64,000 nt of DNA from Rossellomorea pakistanensis (GCF_016908495.1 NZ_JAFBDZ010000006.1:1-64000), one strand, 5' to 3'; counted from the first letter of the stretch, positions 37,815 to 48,155 are shown. Notes: a model not told the origin generated them from the letters alone. Numbers and translations are program-made.

Positions 37815-38951
37815 ATGGAAATAATCCAAAATATGAAACCATTTATTCAGCAAGCATGGAAAGAATCAGAATTTCAAAAGCTGACAGATATTCAGGAAAG
37901 ATCAATTCCGCTCATTTTAGAAAGAAAAGATCTTATCGGTGAATCTCCAACAGGGACAGGAAAAACACTTGCCTATTTACTTCCAATCCTACAATCCATA
38001 GATGAATCTAAAAAGAATGCACAAGCGGTTATTTTAGCGCCTTCACGTGAATTAGTGATGCAAATTCATCAAGAAATTCAAAAGTGGACCAAGGGAAGCG
38101 GCATTCAAAGCGCCGCCTTTATTGGTGGAGCAAATGTAAAGAAACAAATTGAAAAGCTAAAGAAAAAACCCCATATCATCGTAGGTTCAACAGGCAGATT
38201 ACTAGAACTAATCAAACTAAAAAAACTAAAAATGCATGAAGTAAAAACGATTGTTGTCGATGAATTTGATCTTATGATTGGGAATGAGCATATTAAAGAA
38301 GTTGAAACCATCATCTCGACTACGCTGCGTGATGAACGGCAGCTGCTATTCTTCTCAGCCACTTTATCTGAAAAAACAGAGGAAGTATCCAAACAATGGA
38401 TGAAGGAGTATGATCTCATTCAGGTAAATGAAACCGTACAAACCTTTGAAAATGTCGAACACACCTATATCTATTGTGAACAAAGAGAGAAAGTGGAAAC
38501 GTTAAGAAGATTAACAAACATTGAAGGTATGAAAGCACTAGTTTTCATTAATAGTTTAAAAAAGTTAGAAGAAGTAGAAGAAAAGCTAAAATACCATGAT
38601 GCTTCAGTAGAAGTGCTTGCAGGTGAATCCAAAAAAATGGAACGAAAGCACGCATTGGAAAAATTCCGGGCAGGGAAAGTCTCCTTTCTGCTGACAACCG
38701 ATGTAGCGGCTAGAGGGTTGGATATTAAAGGTGTTACACATGTAATCCATTTTGATTTCCCCACAGATTCAAAACAATATGTTCATCGCTCTGGCAGAAC
38801 CGGAAGAATGGGAGCTTCCGGCATAGTCGTTTCACTTACAACCAAAAGAGAGGAAAGCTTCTTAAAGAAAATGAGCGAAGAACTTGGGGTCACCATTCAT
38901 GAAAGAATCGTGCATGGTGGACAAATAAAGGCTGCTACAGTGGGAAAATGA
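37815..38951 (+). CDS. yfmL: DEAD-box RNA helicase, YfmL-like
   Basis: This 378-aa two-domain helicase shows the Q motif (FQKLTDIQERSIPL), motif I SPTGTGKT, Ia PSRELVMQ, motif III SAT, motif V TTDVAARGLD and motif VI HRSGRTGRMG. Motif II reads DEFD instead of DEAD; the catalytic Asp-Glu pair is kept. Length and regions such as IGGANVKKQ and KLKMHEVKTIV match my memory of B. subtilis YfmL, which assists ribosome assembly and cold growth. It lacks a C-terminal RNA-binding extension. Confidence 0.88.
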   Translation: MEIIQNMKPFIQQAWKESEFQKLTDIQERSIPLILERKDLIGESPTGTGKTLAYLLPILQSIDESKKNAQAVILAPSRELVMQIHQEIQKWTKGSGIQSAAFIGGANVKKQIEKLKKKPHIIVGSTGRLLELIKLKKLKMHEVKTIVVDEFDLMIGNEHIKEVETIISTTLRDERQLLFFSATLSEKTEEVSKQWMKEYDLIQVNETVQTFENVEHTYIYCEQREKVETLRRLTNIEGMKALVFINSLKKLEEVEEKLKYHDASVEVLAGESKKMERKHALEKFRAGKVSFLLTTDVAARGLDIKGVTHVIHFDFPTDSKQYVHRSGRTGRMGASGIVVSLTTKREESFLKKMSEELGVTIHERIVHGGQIKAATVGK

Positions 38952-39116
38952 TTTTTTTAAAACCAAATGATATATTGAAATATACTTATTAGAAGAAAAA
39001 GGATTATATTTAAAAAATAAATAAATGTGACGTACTCTACTTAACGAACGAGTGCTTTAGTGGAATAAGAGTTACTGAAATGCAATAACCAGACTTTTTA
39101 ATAAAAACCAAGCTCA

Positions 39117-39201
39117 AATCTGCTAGAAAAGAAGCCATTTTGATCTATCTTTTTTCAAAATGGCTTCTTTTTATTTATTGTAAAATGTAGGTTCGGAAGG
39201 T
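39117..39201. repeat. hairpin-bearing dispersed repeat, copy A
   Basis: About 85 bp starting AATCTGCTAGA and containing a perfect terminator stem (AGAAGCCATTTTGA / TCAAAATGGCTTCT, then five T), then TTGTAAAATG...GGAAGGT. It aligns at roughly 75 percent by eye with 43594-43676. It can terminate yfmL transcription. The two copies bracket ctaB, the decayed ORF and helD in direct orientation. Confidence 0.7.
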
Positions 39202-39308
39202 GTTTATGTTCAAGCTTATTTTAAATCGTTCGCATCGTTAATCGTAGCTGTGCTGTCTTTTAATAAAAAATGGAGAATCCTCCTTAACGAAAGATTCCCC
39301 TATCAATC

Positions 39309-40250
39309 TTAATTCATAATTGGTGAAGTTAAAATTATCATTACGAATGATAATAAAATTAAATAGATTAAAGAATAACGTAAATTCGACTGTGCCCATT
39401 TCTTCACATCTTTTGCTCGTGATCCTTTCATCGCGAGAATAATCCAACCAATTGTTAAGGAAATAGCAAAAATAAAGAAAAACCAGCCTAAAGAAGCAAT
39501 CAAAAAGAATGGGAAAAGCATCAATGCAATAATATAAATTAAATTTTGCCGAATCGTAACATCAACACCGTAAACAACTGGAAGCATAGGTACACCAGCC
39601 CGAGTATAATCTTCCAACCTTTTTATCGCGATAGCAAGCGTGTGCGGAACTTGCCAAATGAATAATATACAGAACATAACGATTGGAACGGTATGATTTG
39701 CTGGCGCTATCGCTGCCCAACCGATTAAAGGTGTAAATGCCCCGGAAACACTACCTACAATTGTATTCAATGTAAACTTTCGTTTTGTCCAAAATGTATA
39801 AAGAACAACATAGACAAACCAGCCTAAAAATGAATAAACGGCTGCTTCAAGTGTTGTAAATAGCATCATGACCAGTCCTATGATTGATGTGATAATCCCT
39901 GACCATAAAACTGTATTCAAGGAAAAATTCCCGGTAACTGTCGGTCTTTTTTGGGTACGGACCATTTTTTTATCCAAATCGACTTCATACCAATTATTCA
40001 GAATTAACGCTCCAGAAATAACTAGCGTACTGCCGATTATTGTTATCAGAAAAAGGCCCCAATTATCAACAAATCGTTCCCCGCTAAAATAAAGTGCTAA
40101 CCAATAGGCTGTAAATACAGGCAGTACATTGGCTACTAACACTTTACCTTTTAATAAATATTTGATATCAATTAATAAGTTAAGAGCTTTAGAAGAGCTT
40201 CCTGCTGTTGTTTCTAATGTTGTTTCAGATAGTAATTGTCCATTTTCCAT
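39309..40250 (-). CDS. ctaB: heme O synthase (protoheme IX farnesyltransferase)
   Basis: This 313-aa UbiA-family membrane prenyltransferase attaches farnesyl to heme B to give heme O for terminal oxidases. The polyprenyl-diphosphate motif is NNWYEVDLDKKMVRTQKRP, with a second motif in FTLNTIVGSVSGAFTPLIGW. Nine hydrophobic segments are apparent. The start is supported by AGGGGAT on the minus strand. It stands apart from ctaA or cytochrome oxidase genes, so it may be a second copy. First-motif residues deviate from the more usual NDYxDxxxD pattern (NNWYEVDLD), but the key acidic residues remain. Confidence 0.88.
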   Translation of the reverse strand: MENGQLLSETTLETTAGSSSKALNLLIDIKYLLKGKVLVANVLPVFTAYWLALYFSGERFVDNWGLFLITIIGSTLVISGALILNNWYEVDLDKKMVRTQKRPTVTGNFSLNTVLWSGIITSIIGLVMMLFTTLEAAVYSFLGWFVYVVLYTFWTKRKFTLNTIVGSVSGAFTPLIGWAAIAPANHTVPIVMFCILFIWQVPHTLAIAIKRLEDYTRAGVPMLPVVYGVDVTIRQNLIYIIALMLFPFFLIASLGWFFFIFAISLTIGWIILAMKGSRAKDVKKWAQSNLRYSLIYLILLSFVMIILTSPIMN

Positions 40251-40357
40251 AAATATCCCCTATTTTTATCGTAGTGTAGGTGAAAATACAAAAAAAATGC
40301 CATATATACTTAAATCATACCATGAAAGGTTTGTCCTATTTGTGAATAAAATTTGAA

Positions 40358-40704
40358 ATGATAGTCCTGCTAGTAATTACCAGAAAAAATGCTGGAGAAC
40401 TGTCTCAAAAGTATTGGTATCGAGAGGATTTAAAAGAGCGATTTGGTCCGTATAAACTTTACATCAGAGATAGCCATTCGCTTCAATGGTGATAGTGCGT
40501 TCTCAGATTTCGTCGACTTTATCCACCACTTCCCAAATAAAGAATCTATTGTTTGTAATCCTGCAAAATTGGATAGATGAACTACCGACGGAGCGTGAGC
40601 CTGTATATGAGTTGATTAAGAGCGGGGGTGATTGGGTTAGTGCGAACTTTACAAATGAAGCCATTATTCTTCTTCAACGGGTGCGTTCGTTGAAGAAAAA
40701 TTAA
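40358..40704 (+). pseudogene. decayed ORF, unknown family
   Basis: Protein-like sequence switches frame. One frame gives ITRKNAGELSQKYWYRED and stops at 40492. A second gives IRFNGDSAFSDFVDFIHHF, then NKESIVCNPAKLDR and a stop. The third gives NWIDELPTEREPVYELIKSG through SANFTNEAIILLQRV to a stop at 40704. The second and third pieces join smoothly across one frameshift near 40565. I recognise no family. It lies just upstream of the GC-richer helD gene and ends before a bidirectional terminator. Confidence 0.4.
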
Positions 40705-40767
40705 GTTTATTTACTTCCGTGTTTCTATTTTCGTTATTTACATTATAGGGCGCTTTAATAGAGTATC

Positions 40768-40816
40768 AAAAAAAGCCCAATTTTCTTATGATTAATGCTA
40801 AGAAATTGGGCTTTTT
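40768..40816. terminator. bidirectional terminator-like hairpin
   Basis: AAAAAGCCCAATTTTCTTA and TAAGAAATTGGGCTTTTT pair almost perfectly with one bulged T and have A and T tracts on both sides. It separates the decayed ORF from the helD promoter region. Confidence 0.85.
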
Positions 40817-41090
40817 AATATTGGAATTTCCTTACTATACGGTTCCGCTACCACTAATGTTTAGATATCATTTTTTGTAAGCCATTTGCTTTATAAAAGA
40901 GGTATATGCAACAATCATAATCCTTTATAGCGATGATCATAAATACATTGATAAAAATAAAAATCTGTGGTAAATTTATATAGATACACGAAAAATGGAT
41001 TTTTGTATAAATTATCCCTATTTTAATTATACATCATAAAATCCTTTTCAGTCAACCCCTATTTTTATTTTTTAAAAAGGAGTGTTTGAT

Positions 41091-43424
41091 ATGAACATGG
41101 AACTTCGCCAGGAGCAAGAACGAGTGAACAACGTAATGGAGACAATTACAGAGCAAATCAATAGATTGGAGGGCGAAACTTCCAGGAGGCGGAAAGAAGT
41201 TGTGAATATCCGCAAACACTTTTGGGATGAAGTAAAGGTTAATATTGATACCTTCGATGATTATCTAGAGACAATCATCGGTTTGAGACAAGAGGCTCAA
41301 GCTCTGTCTGTAAGCCAAAGCACCCATAGACATGCATCTAAGAGATTATCTGCGCTTCGGCGTATGCAAGAAGCGCCCTATTTTGGTCGAATCGATTTCA
41401 ATGAGGAAGGAACTTCAACTGCGGAACGAATCTATATCGGTATCTCTACGCTCACGGATACAAGCGGAGAAAATTTCCTTATTTACGACTGGAGGGCTCC
41501 GGTCTCGAGCGTCTACTACGACTACCAGCCTGGTTCTGCCAAGTATGCTACACCTGGAGGCATCATCCATGGCATATTGGAGAAAAAGTGGCAATATCTC
41601 ATCCGCGGCGGCATTATCCAATCTATGTTCGATACCAGTCTCACAATTGGAGACGAGGTTTTACAGCAGGTGCTTGGTAAAGGTACAGACAAACATATGC
41701 ACAATATAGTAGCCACCATTCAACAGGAGCAGAACCGGATCATCCGGCACGATCGCGGGCGGATGCTCATTGTGCACGGCGCTGCTGGCAGCGGTAAGAC
41801 ATCGGCTGCCCTGCAGCGGATTGCTTATTTACTCTATAAATATCGAGATATGCTGAATGCCGATCAAATCATTCTTTTTTCGCCTAATTCGATGTTTAAT
41901 CGTTACGTTTCCAATGTGTTGCCAGAACTCGGCGAAGAGAATATGCAGCAGGTTACATTCCAAGAATACTTGGATCATCGTCTTAAAGTTGAGTTTCAAG
42001 TTGAGAATCCTTACGATCAATTGGAATATGTATTAACTGCAGTGGATAATCCATTATACAGAACAAGGATTGTGAGCATCCGATTCAAGGCTACCAACCG
42101 TTTCTTTGAGGCGATCAAATCATACAGGGAGTCGCTGGAAATATCCGGAATGGTATTTAAAGGGATTGTCTTCAGGGGAAAGACAATTGTTACTGCTAAA
42201 CAAATCACGGAAAAGTTTTATAGCAGCAACATCTCGCTTCGCTTTCATAGCAGACTTGAAAAATTGAAGGATTGGTTAATTAAGCAAATAGATGAAGCCG
42301 AGAAGCTCGAACGGACTAAGCCGTGGGTACAGGAGGAAATCGAACTGCTTAGTGATGAGGAGTACCATAAGGCATATACCTACTTAGCGGAAAAACGCGG
42401 CTTTATAGGAGAGTCAATTCATGATTATGAAATGGAACCTAAAGCGTTAGCCCGCTTGATTGTTCGACAGAAGTTTAAGCCTTTGCGAAAACGGATCAAG
42501 GCATTTCGTTTCGTCAACATTAGGGGAATATATAAGCAGTTTTTTTTCGATCCCATTCAGATCAAACAGTGGATGGACCGGGAAGCACCCGAGGAGTGGC
42601 CGGATATTTGCCTATCGACTGTGAAAATGCTGGACGAAGGTAAACTATTTTACGAAGATGCTACTCCGTTTTTATTGATGAAAGAGCTGATTCAAGGCTT
42701 TCAGACGAACAGCTCGATCAAACATGTACTTGTAGATGAGGCGCAAGATTATTCTCCGTTTCAATTCGAGTTTTTGAAATGTTTGTTTCCTTCGGCAAAA
42801 ATGACCGTGCTCGGTGACTTTAACCAAGCTATATTTTCCCATGCCAGCGAAAGGGTCGATTTCCACACGCTTACTGGCTTATACGGTCCGGATGAAACCG
42901 TTACGATCAACTTGACGCGCAGCTACAGATCCACAAGACCGATTGTCGAATTTACACGCGGAATCGTACACGACAGCGAACGGATTACTGCTTTTGAACG
43001 CGATGGCGAGAGGCCGGTATTGACGCAACTGTCCAATCGTGCTGAATTGCATCGTTCCATAGCTTCCAAAGTTGCAGACTTACGGAAACGGCAGTATAGC
43101 ACAATCGCGGTTATATGCAAATCTGCAGCGGAAAGCACCGCTGCATACGATTCCTTGAGCGGTATCGAAGAAATTAAGCTCGTGAAGAGCGGATCGATTG
43201 AATACGAGCAAGGCGTTGTCGTCATACCGGCGTATTTGGCCAAAGGTATCGAATTTGACGCGGTTATTATTTATGATGCATCAGCGGAAGTATACGGAGA
43301 CGAGAGCCTGCGTAGATTGTTTTACACTGCCTGTACCCGGGCTATGCATCACTTGCAACTATATAGTGTAGGCGAACCGAGCCCCTTTTTGCGCGGCGTT
43401 GCGCCCGAAAGCTTAATTCTGAGC
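41091..43424 (+). CDS. helD: HelD-type RNA polymerase recycling helicase
   Basis: This 777-aa superfamily 1 motor has a long N-terminal coiled arm (residues 1-70, ELRQEQERVNNVMETI) and Walker A VHGAAGSGKTSAA. A DEAQD Walker B is in VLVDEAQDYSPFQFE, followed by GDFNQAIF, NLTRSYRST and the C-terminal TACTRAMHHLQ. Length and layout equal those of B. subtilis HelD, which frees stalled RNA polymerase and in relatives gives rifampicin tolerance. ATG 41091 follows AAGGAG by eight bases; GTG 41082 is less likely. Its codons are clearly richer in G and C than its neighbours (CTGCAGCGG, GGCAGCGGT), suggesting acquisition from another lineage. The reading stops at 43427. Confidence 0.85.
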
Positions 43425-43593
43425 TGATTTAACAAGGACTGAAGAGTGGGTTAATCATTATTAAAATTGAAAAATCCAAATTTTAATGATCATTCGAATA
43501 AAGGTAACATGATTTCAGATCCAAAATTAAAAGCCGTTAAACACTCCTGCAGTCCTTATTGGAGTATTTGGATCATCTGACTTTAGAAAAGGC

Positions 43594-43676
43594 AATCTGC
43601 TAGATAAGAATCCATTTTGATCAAACTATTGTCAAAATGGATTCTTTTTTTATCGTAAAATACTGGATTGTAAGGT
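43594..43676. repeat. hairpin-bearing dispersed repeat, copy B
   Basis: This copy starts AATCTGCTAGATAAGAATCC. The stem AGAATCCATTTTGA / TCAAAATGGATTCT is followed by seven T residues, then GTAAAATACTGGATTGTAAGGT. Stem changes relative to copy A are compensated on both sides (GCC/GGC versus TCC/GGA), so pairing is conserved. It may terminate helD. The rest of the 490-bp gap 43428-43920 shows one AT-rich hairpin near 43451-43493 and no gene. Confidence 0.7.
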
Positions 43677-43920
43677 CTCTTTGATTAAAAATTCAAGTAA
43701 CATCTATCAATTAGTTAGCGTTGCATGGGGAATCGATTTTATTTACGAAAGGGCTCAGCTCGAAAAATTCCAGTTATAAGAGTTAGAATGAGTCTCATAA
43801 ATCAAATTTTCGGCTGATAGATGCCTCATTCGCTTTTCAAAATGGTGATACATCAATATTCATGATTTTTACATTTTAGCGAATTTGCCCTTTTTGGACA
43901 TCTCTTGATTTTTCCCTCAA

Positions 43921-45153
43921 TTAACCCTGTTCCCCTCTATACTTCTTTGGAGTTAAACCTGTGAATTTTTTAAAGATCTTAATAAAGTAACTCTGATCGT
44001 AGAAATTTAGCCATGTCCCAATATCTGAGATCGAGTAATTCGTTATCGTTAATAGCTTTTTGGCTTCGTCAATTTTTTGTCGTTGAATGTATTCACTTAT
44101 TGTAATACCTACCTCTTTTTTAAAAAGGGACGATAAGTAATTAGGGCTTAAATGAGTTATTTCCGCAAGTTGGTCCAGTGTAATTTCACCATATAGATGA
44201 TTATAAATATATTTCTGACAAGCAGTGATCGTTGCAGAATATTTTTGTTCGTTTAATTGGGAGACCCGGTTGGTAAAGTCGTAAATGGCTTCCTCTATTA
44301 ATGCTAAGATATCCTTTAGCCTTTCTAGTTCTTCAAGCTGTTGAATATAGAAATCACTAAGTGTAAAAGCGGTTTCTTCATTCAAACCACCTTCAATTGC
44401 AGCCCTGCATACAAGGGCTACTCCAGTGATCATTAAATTTTTTTCACTTCTTAAGCGGCTTCGTTTAGACAATAATCCTAATTCTGCATTCCCAACAATC
44501 GAGTAATCAATGAAATCCTTTAATTTTTCTACATGTCCATTTTTTACATAATCAAGTAATACTCGCTCATATGAAAGGTTTGAATGAAAAATAAAATTTC
44601 TTCTTCCTTTTGAAAGCTCAAGCTCTGGATTTTCCATTTGAATCCTAAAAGTCTCTAACTCTTTATTGTGTTCGATTACCATCGACCTGTCTAATTTTTG
44701 ATGATAGATCAAATAGTAAACCAACAGACTTATCGAAAGTAATGATTGCTTAGGTATAACTGGGAGCAATTGATAAATTTCGATGAGATTTCTTTTGTTT
44801 ATATTTTCCTTCAAAGCATTCATAATACGTTTAATTTTTTCATCGGATATTTCTGACTGGAGGGATGGACCGATAATCATAGTCCCTAAGAAATCGTCAT
44901 TTCTTTTTATATTGATATAGAAAAAATCCATATCAGAATTAGAGGTGAAAATTGGATAATTATTGGGATCATCTTGATAAGGATACCTACTTATTTGCTC
45001 CTTTAAAGAAGTGTAAAAAGGATTTTTTTGAAAAACACTTGCTGAAAACTCATATTCAAATTCACCAACCTGGTTGATATAAAAAACTGAAATATGATGG
45101 GTTTCATATATTAGCTGACCTATATAGGGCAAATCAGTTTTGGATATTTCCAT
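43921..45153 (-). CDS. AraC-family transcriptional regulator
   Basis: This 410-aa regulator carries a C-terminal pair of helix-turn-helix motifs typical of AraC/XylS. ITLDQLAEITHLSPNYLSSLF and ISEYIQRQKIDEAKKLL are followed by ISDIGTWLNFYDQSYFIKIFKKFTG and TPKKYRG. The N-terminal 300 residues are a sensory region I do not recognise. ATG 45153 has GGAG eight bases upstream; a GTG at 45171 opens the frame earlier without a site. It is divergent from two SDR dehydrogenase genes, with a 28-bp perfect palindrome between them, so it probably regulates those genes. Confidence 0.85.
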   Translation of the reverse strand: MEISKTDLPYIGQLIYETHHISVFYINQVGEFEYEFSASVFQKNPFYTSLKEQISRYPYQDDPNNYPIFTSNSDMDFFYINIKRNDDFLGTMIIGPSLQSEISDEKIKRIMNALKENINKRNLIEIYQLLPVIPKQSLLSISLLVYYLIYHQKLDRSMVIEHNKELETFRIQMENPELELSKGRRNFIFHSNLSYERVLLDYVKNGHVEKLKDFIDYSIVGNAELGLLSKRSRLRSEKNLMITGVALVCRAAIEGGLNEETAFTLSDFYIQQLEELERLKDILALIEEAIYDFTNRVSQLNEQKYSATITACQKYIYNHLYGEITLDQLAEITHLSPNYLSSLFKKEVGITISEYIQRQKIDEAKKLLTITNYSISDIGTWLNFYDQSYFIKIFKKFTGLTPKKYRGEQG

Positions 45154-45212
45154 TTCTACTACTCCATTCACATTTTTTCATTAAATAAAAATGCTGAAAT
45201 GATAACGTTTAT

Positions 45213-45240
45213 ATTTTTTTATTGTATACAATAAAAAAAT
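45213..45240. promoter_or_regulatory. 28-bp perfect palindrome, candidate operator
   Basis: The half-site ATTTTTTTATTGTA is repeated inverted without spacer, centred on GTATAC. It lies between the divergent AraC-like regulator and SDR genes. It could be an operator or an AT-rich cruciform; AraC proteins usually prefer direct repeats, so another regulator may act here. Confidence 0.55.
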
Positions 45241-45334
45241 ACTATTATGCATAAAAAATTACAATAAATAAAAAAGGATGAGCAATAAAATGATAGATGA
45301 AGGATCCTTAATTAACCGATAAGGAGGAAATAAA

Positions 45335-46093
45335 ATGGAACTCAAAAATAAAATAGCGGTCATTACGGGTGCTGGAAGCGGTATTGGAAGAGCAGCCAGT
45401 ATGAAACTAGCTGGCAATGGAGCAAAAGTCGTATTAGTCGATTTCAATAAAGAAGCGGGAGAAAAAACGCTAAACCTTATTCAAGAGCAAGGTGGAAAAG
45501 GAATCTTTGTACATGCCGATGTATCAAAGAGTGAAGATGTTCAACGATATGTGAATACAGCCATTGAAACATACGGACGTATCGATGTGTTTTTCAATAA
45601 TGCAGGTATTATCCAAAAATTTGCCCCCCTTACTGAGGTAGAGGAATCTGAATTTGATCGTCTTATTTCTATCAATGTCAAAGGAGTATTTCTAGGATTG
45701 AAATATGTATTAAAGGTAATGGAAAGTCAAGGAAGTGGTTCAATCATTAACACGGCTTCCACTGCGGGTGTACGAAGTGAGCATAGTGTGTCTGTTTATT
45801 CTGCAAGTAAGCATGCTGTAGTCGGTCTTACTAAATCCGCTGCGTTAGAGTATGTTAAGAAAGGCATTCGCATCAATGCGATTTGTCCTGGTGGCGTCGA
45901 AACAGCATTAACAAACAGCGTTGCTGAAATGTTTGAAACATCAGGCTATGTTCCTGAGGAGTTACCAAATATGAGAATGGGTCGTTATGCAGCACCTGAA
46001 GAGCTTGCAGAAATGGTAGCCTTCTTAGCATCAGATCGTGCTAGCTATATGACTGGATCAGTTGTTGTTGTAGATGGAGGGTTAACTTTATAA
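45335..46093 (+). CDS. short-chain dehydrogenase/reductase
   Basis: This 252-aa classical SDR has the NAD(P) motif TGAGSGIGRAA, NNAG in VFFNNAGI and catalytic Ser-Tyr-Lys, with Y in VSVYSASKHAV. The C-terminal MTGSVVVVDGG is the family ending. Asp after the second strand (VLVDFN) suggests NAD preference. A very strong AAGGAGG site precedes the ATG. Substrate unknown. A related SDR follows 150 bases downstream and the AraC-like gene is divergent, so the two may form one regulated unit. Confidence 0.85.
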   Translation: MELKNKIAVITGAGSGIGRAASMKLAGNGAKVVLVDFNKEAGEKTLNLIQEQGGKGIFVHADVSKSEDVQRYVNTAIETYGRIDVFFNNAGIIQKFAPLTEVEESEFDRLISINVKGVFLGLKYVLKVMESQGSGSIINTASTAGVRSEHSVSVYSASKHAVVGLTKSAALEYVKKGIRINAICPGGVETALTNSVAEMFETSGYVPEELPNMRMGRYAAPEELAEMVAFLASDRASYMTGSVVVVDGGLTL

Positions 46094-46243
46094 AATAACT
46101 TCAGTTACGGCTTTCTTATCCCCTCCTAATTTTTCTTTAAATATTGAAGTAGGAGCCTTAGCCAATTAAAAGAGATTAAGAGATCTTGGAATTGAATTCT
46201 AAGTTTAACAAACTTAATTTATTTTACGGAAGGATGTTGAAAT

Positions 46244-46993
46244 ATGGGACGTTTAAATGGAAAAGTAGCCATCATTACTGGTGCAGCAATGGGACAAGGG
46301 GCCGCTGAAGCTGTTCTTTTTGCAAAAGAAGGAGCAAAGGTAGTAGCAACAGATATTCAAAAAGAAGCTCTTACGAAAGTAGTAGATGAAATTAAAGCAA
46401 ATGGAGGAGACGCTATTGCTCTTAAACACAATGTCGCTTCTGAAGAAGAATGGATAAGTGTTGTTGAAAAAGCCGTAGAAACATATGGGAAAGTTGACGT
46501 TCTTGTTAATAATGCCGGTGTTAGCGAGCCTAAAACACTATTAAATATTACAATGGAACAGTGGAATCGAGTGATGGATATTAACTTAACAGGCTGTGTA
46601 TTAGGAATGAAATATACCATTCCTGAAATGCAAAAAGCGGGTGGTGGCTCCGTTATTAACATTTCTTCCATTGGTGGTCTTGTTGGTATGGCAGGTACTA
46701 GTCCATATACTGCAGCTAAAGGGGCGATCCGCTCCTTATCGAAAGCTGGAGCTGTCGAATATGCAAAGCAAAATGTCCGCGTTAACTCTGTTCACCCCGG
46801 TATCATTATGACACCTATGGTAGAAGAGCATCTTGACGAACAAACAAAACAATATTTCAGTGCATATACACAACTACCTCGTTACGGTCAACCAGACGAT
46901 ATTGCTTATGGAGTTCTCTATTTAGCATCTGATGAATCCTCATTCATGACAGGTTCAGAAATGGTCATTGATGGTGGCTGGACGGCAATTTAA
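46244..46993 (+). CDS. short-chain dehydrogenase/reductase
   Basis: This 249-aa classical SDR has TGAAMGQGAAEA in place of the usual GxxxGxG, VATDIQ (acidic residue for NAD), VNNAG and the catalytic SPYTAAKGA. The ending is MTGSEMVIDGGW. The MGQG form of the motif is like cyclopentanol/hydroxysteroid-type dehydrogenases. It is about a third identical by eye to the preceding SDR, so a distant paralogue. AGGATG precedes the start. Substrate unknown. Confidence 0.85.
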   Translation: MGRLNGKVAIITGAAMGQGAAEAVLFAKEGAKVVATDIQKEALTKVVDEIKANGGDAIALKHNVASEEEWISVVEKAVETYGKVDVLVNNAGVSEPKTLLNITMEQWNRVMDINLTGCVLGMKYTIPEMQKAGGGSVINISSIGGLVGMAGTSPYTAAKGAIRSLSKAGAVEYAKQNVRVNSVHPGIIMTPMVEEHLDEQTKQYFSAYTQLPRYGQPDDIAYGVLYLASDESSFMTGSEMVIDGGWTAI

Positions 46994-47003
46994 TGATAAC
47001 ATC

Positions 47004-47052
47004 GGTGTCCGAAACTACATTTTTTAAAAGTGATGTTGTGGTTCCGGACACC
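47004..47052. other. long hairpin in the gap after the SDR genes
   Basis: GGTGTCCGAAACTAC and GTGGTTCCGGACACC pair with two mismatches around a 19-base AT-rich loop. No T tract follows, so it is a weak terminator at best. The rest of the 390-bp gap to the next gene is AT-rich without recognisable features. Confidence 0.5.
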
Positions 47053-47380
47053 ATTGAATTTTGGAAAAAGGAGCTTTTCTAATTTACTAGTATTTTAGTT
47101 TATGAAAAAAACAGAGCATACACTCGACCTATAGTTCAACAAAATCATTTTATTGATCTGTCCACTTTTTCCATTTCTCCATTATCAAAGACCCCCATTA
47201 TTGTTTGATATTTATCTTTAAAAAGGATGATCCATTTCTACGCAAGCTTTTTCACTATAAAAATATATAACTATTATAATAGTAATCACTATAATTTGAC
47301 AGAATAGTTTGAACTTGTGATTGAGTTAGCTTAATATAATGTCTGTAATAACAATAAATTATTTAAAGGGGAGACAATTG

Positions 47381-48064
47381 ATGAAACAGAACCGGATCGG
47401 TTTAGCAGGCATTGGAAAATTGGGTAGTGCTATGATGAAACATTGGTGTGATCAGCAAATACCAATTGGGGTTTATCACCCTAATAAGTCAAAAGCTGAG
47501 CAATTCATTTCCCGCTATTCTAATGGATATCTGATTAAGAAAGAAGATATTAATGAATTAACTGTTTTTATTTTGGCACTGCCTTCAGATGCTGTGGTTC
47601 CGTTTATTTCTCAACTCATTTCTCCACAAATCCCCCTTGAGAATACCTGCTTAATCAATATGGCTACCGCTTTGACTACAAATGAGGTTAGTAGTAAATT
47701 TCCTGCCTTATCTATTGCCGGCATGAAATTTATGGGTCATTCCACCGACTTATATGAACATGGAAATGGATTATTTATTACAGAACATTCCTTGCCTGAT
47801 GGAATTTTAGAGTTATTTCGGGTTCTTGGAGAGGTGAAAAGAGACAGTGAAGAAGTAGTAATCAACGTTAACAAATCTGCTACCTATCAAGCAGTCAAAG
47901 CGGCCATTGAGCTCGAAAAAGAGTTTGCAAAGAAAAACCTCCCAGCTGAATATAAAAACAGAGCCCTAACATCACTTTTTCCAGAGGTAATACGTTCATA
48001 CAGTAAAGGGACCCTTGGACATTTTGCAATCGAAATCGTAAATGAAATAAAAAATAGAAGATAA
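47381..48064 (+). CDS. ProC/ComER-like Rossmann oxidoreductase
   Basis: This 227-aa protein has an N-terminal dinucleotide-binding motif GLAGIGKLGSAMMKHW and the F420/NADP oxidoreductase-like domain of pyrroline-5-carboxylate reductases. VFILALPSDAVVPFI follows at mid-domain. A short helical C-terminal part replaces the usual dimerisation domain signature. ATG 47381 is preceded by AGGGGAG; an earlier in-frame ATG at 47339 is not. It is shorter than ProC (about 265-275), and the family's conserved proline-binding segment is not obvious. I would not assume proline synthesis. Confidence 0.6.
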   Translation: MKQNRIGLAGIGKLGSAMMKHWCDQQIPIGVYHPNKSKAEQFISRYSNGYLIKKEDINELTVFILALPSDAVVPFISQLISPQIPLENTCLINMATALTTNEVSSKFPALSIAGMKFMGHSTDLYEHGNGLFITEHSLPDGILELFRVLGEVKRDSEEVVINVNKSATYQAVKAAIELEKEFAKKNLPAEYKNRALTSLFPEVIRSYSKGTLGHFAIEIVNEIKNRR

Positions 48065-48155
48065 TGCTGTCGAGTAATAATAAAGTCGTTTACAATACTA
48101 GTCATGTATTCCACAATCTAACGGAATAAGTAGAAAATCAAGTTCCGGTAAAGAC

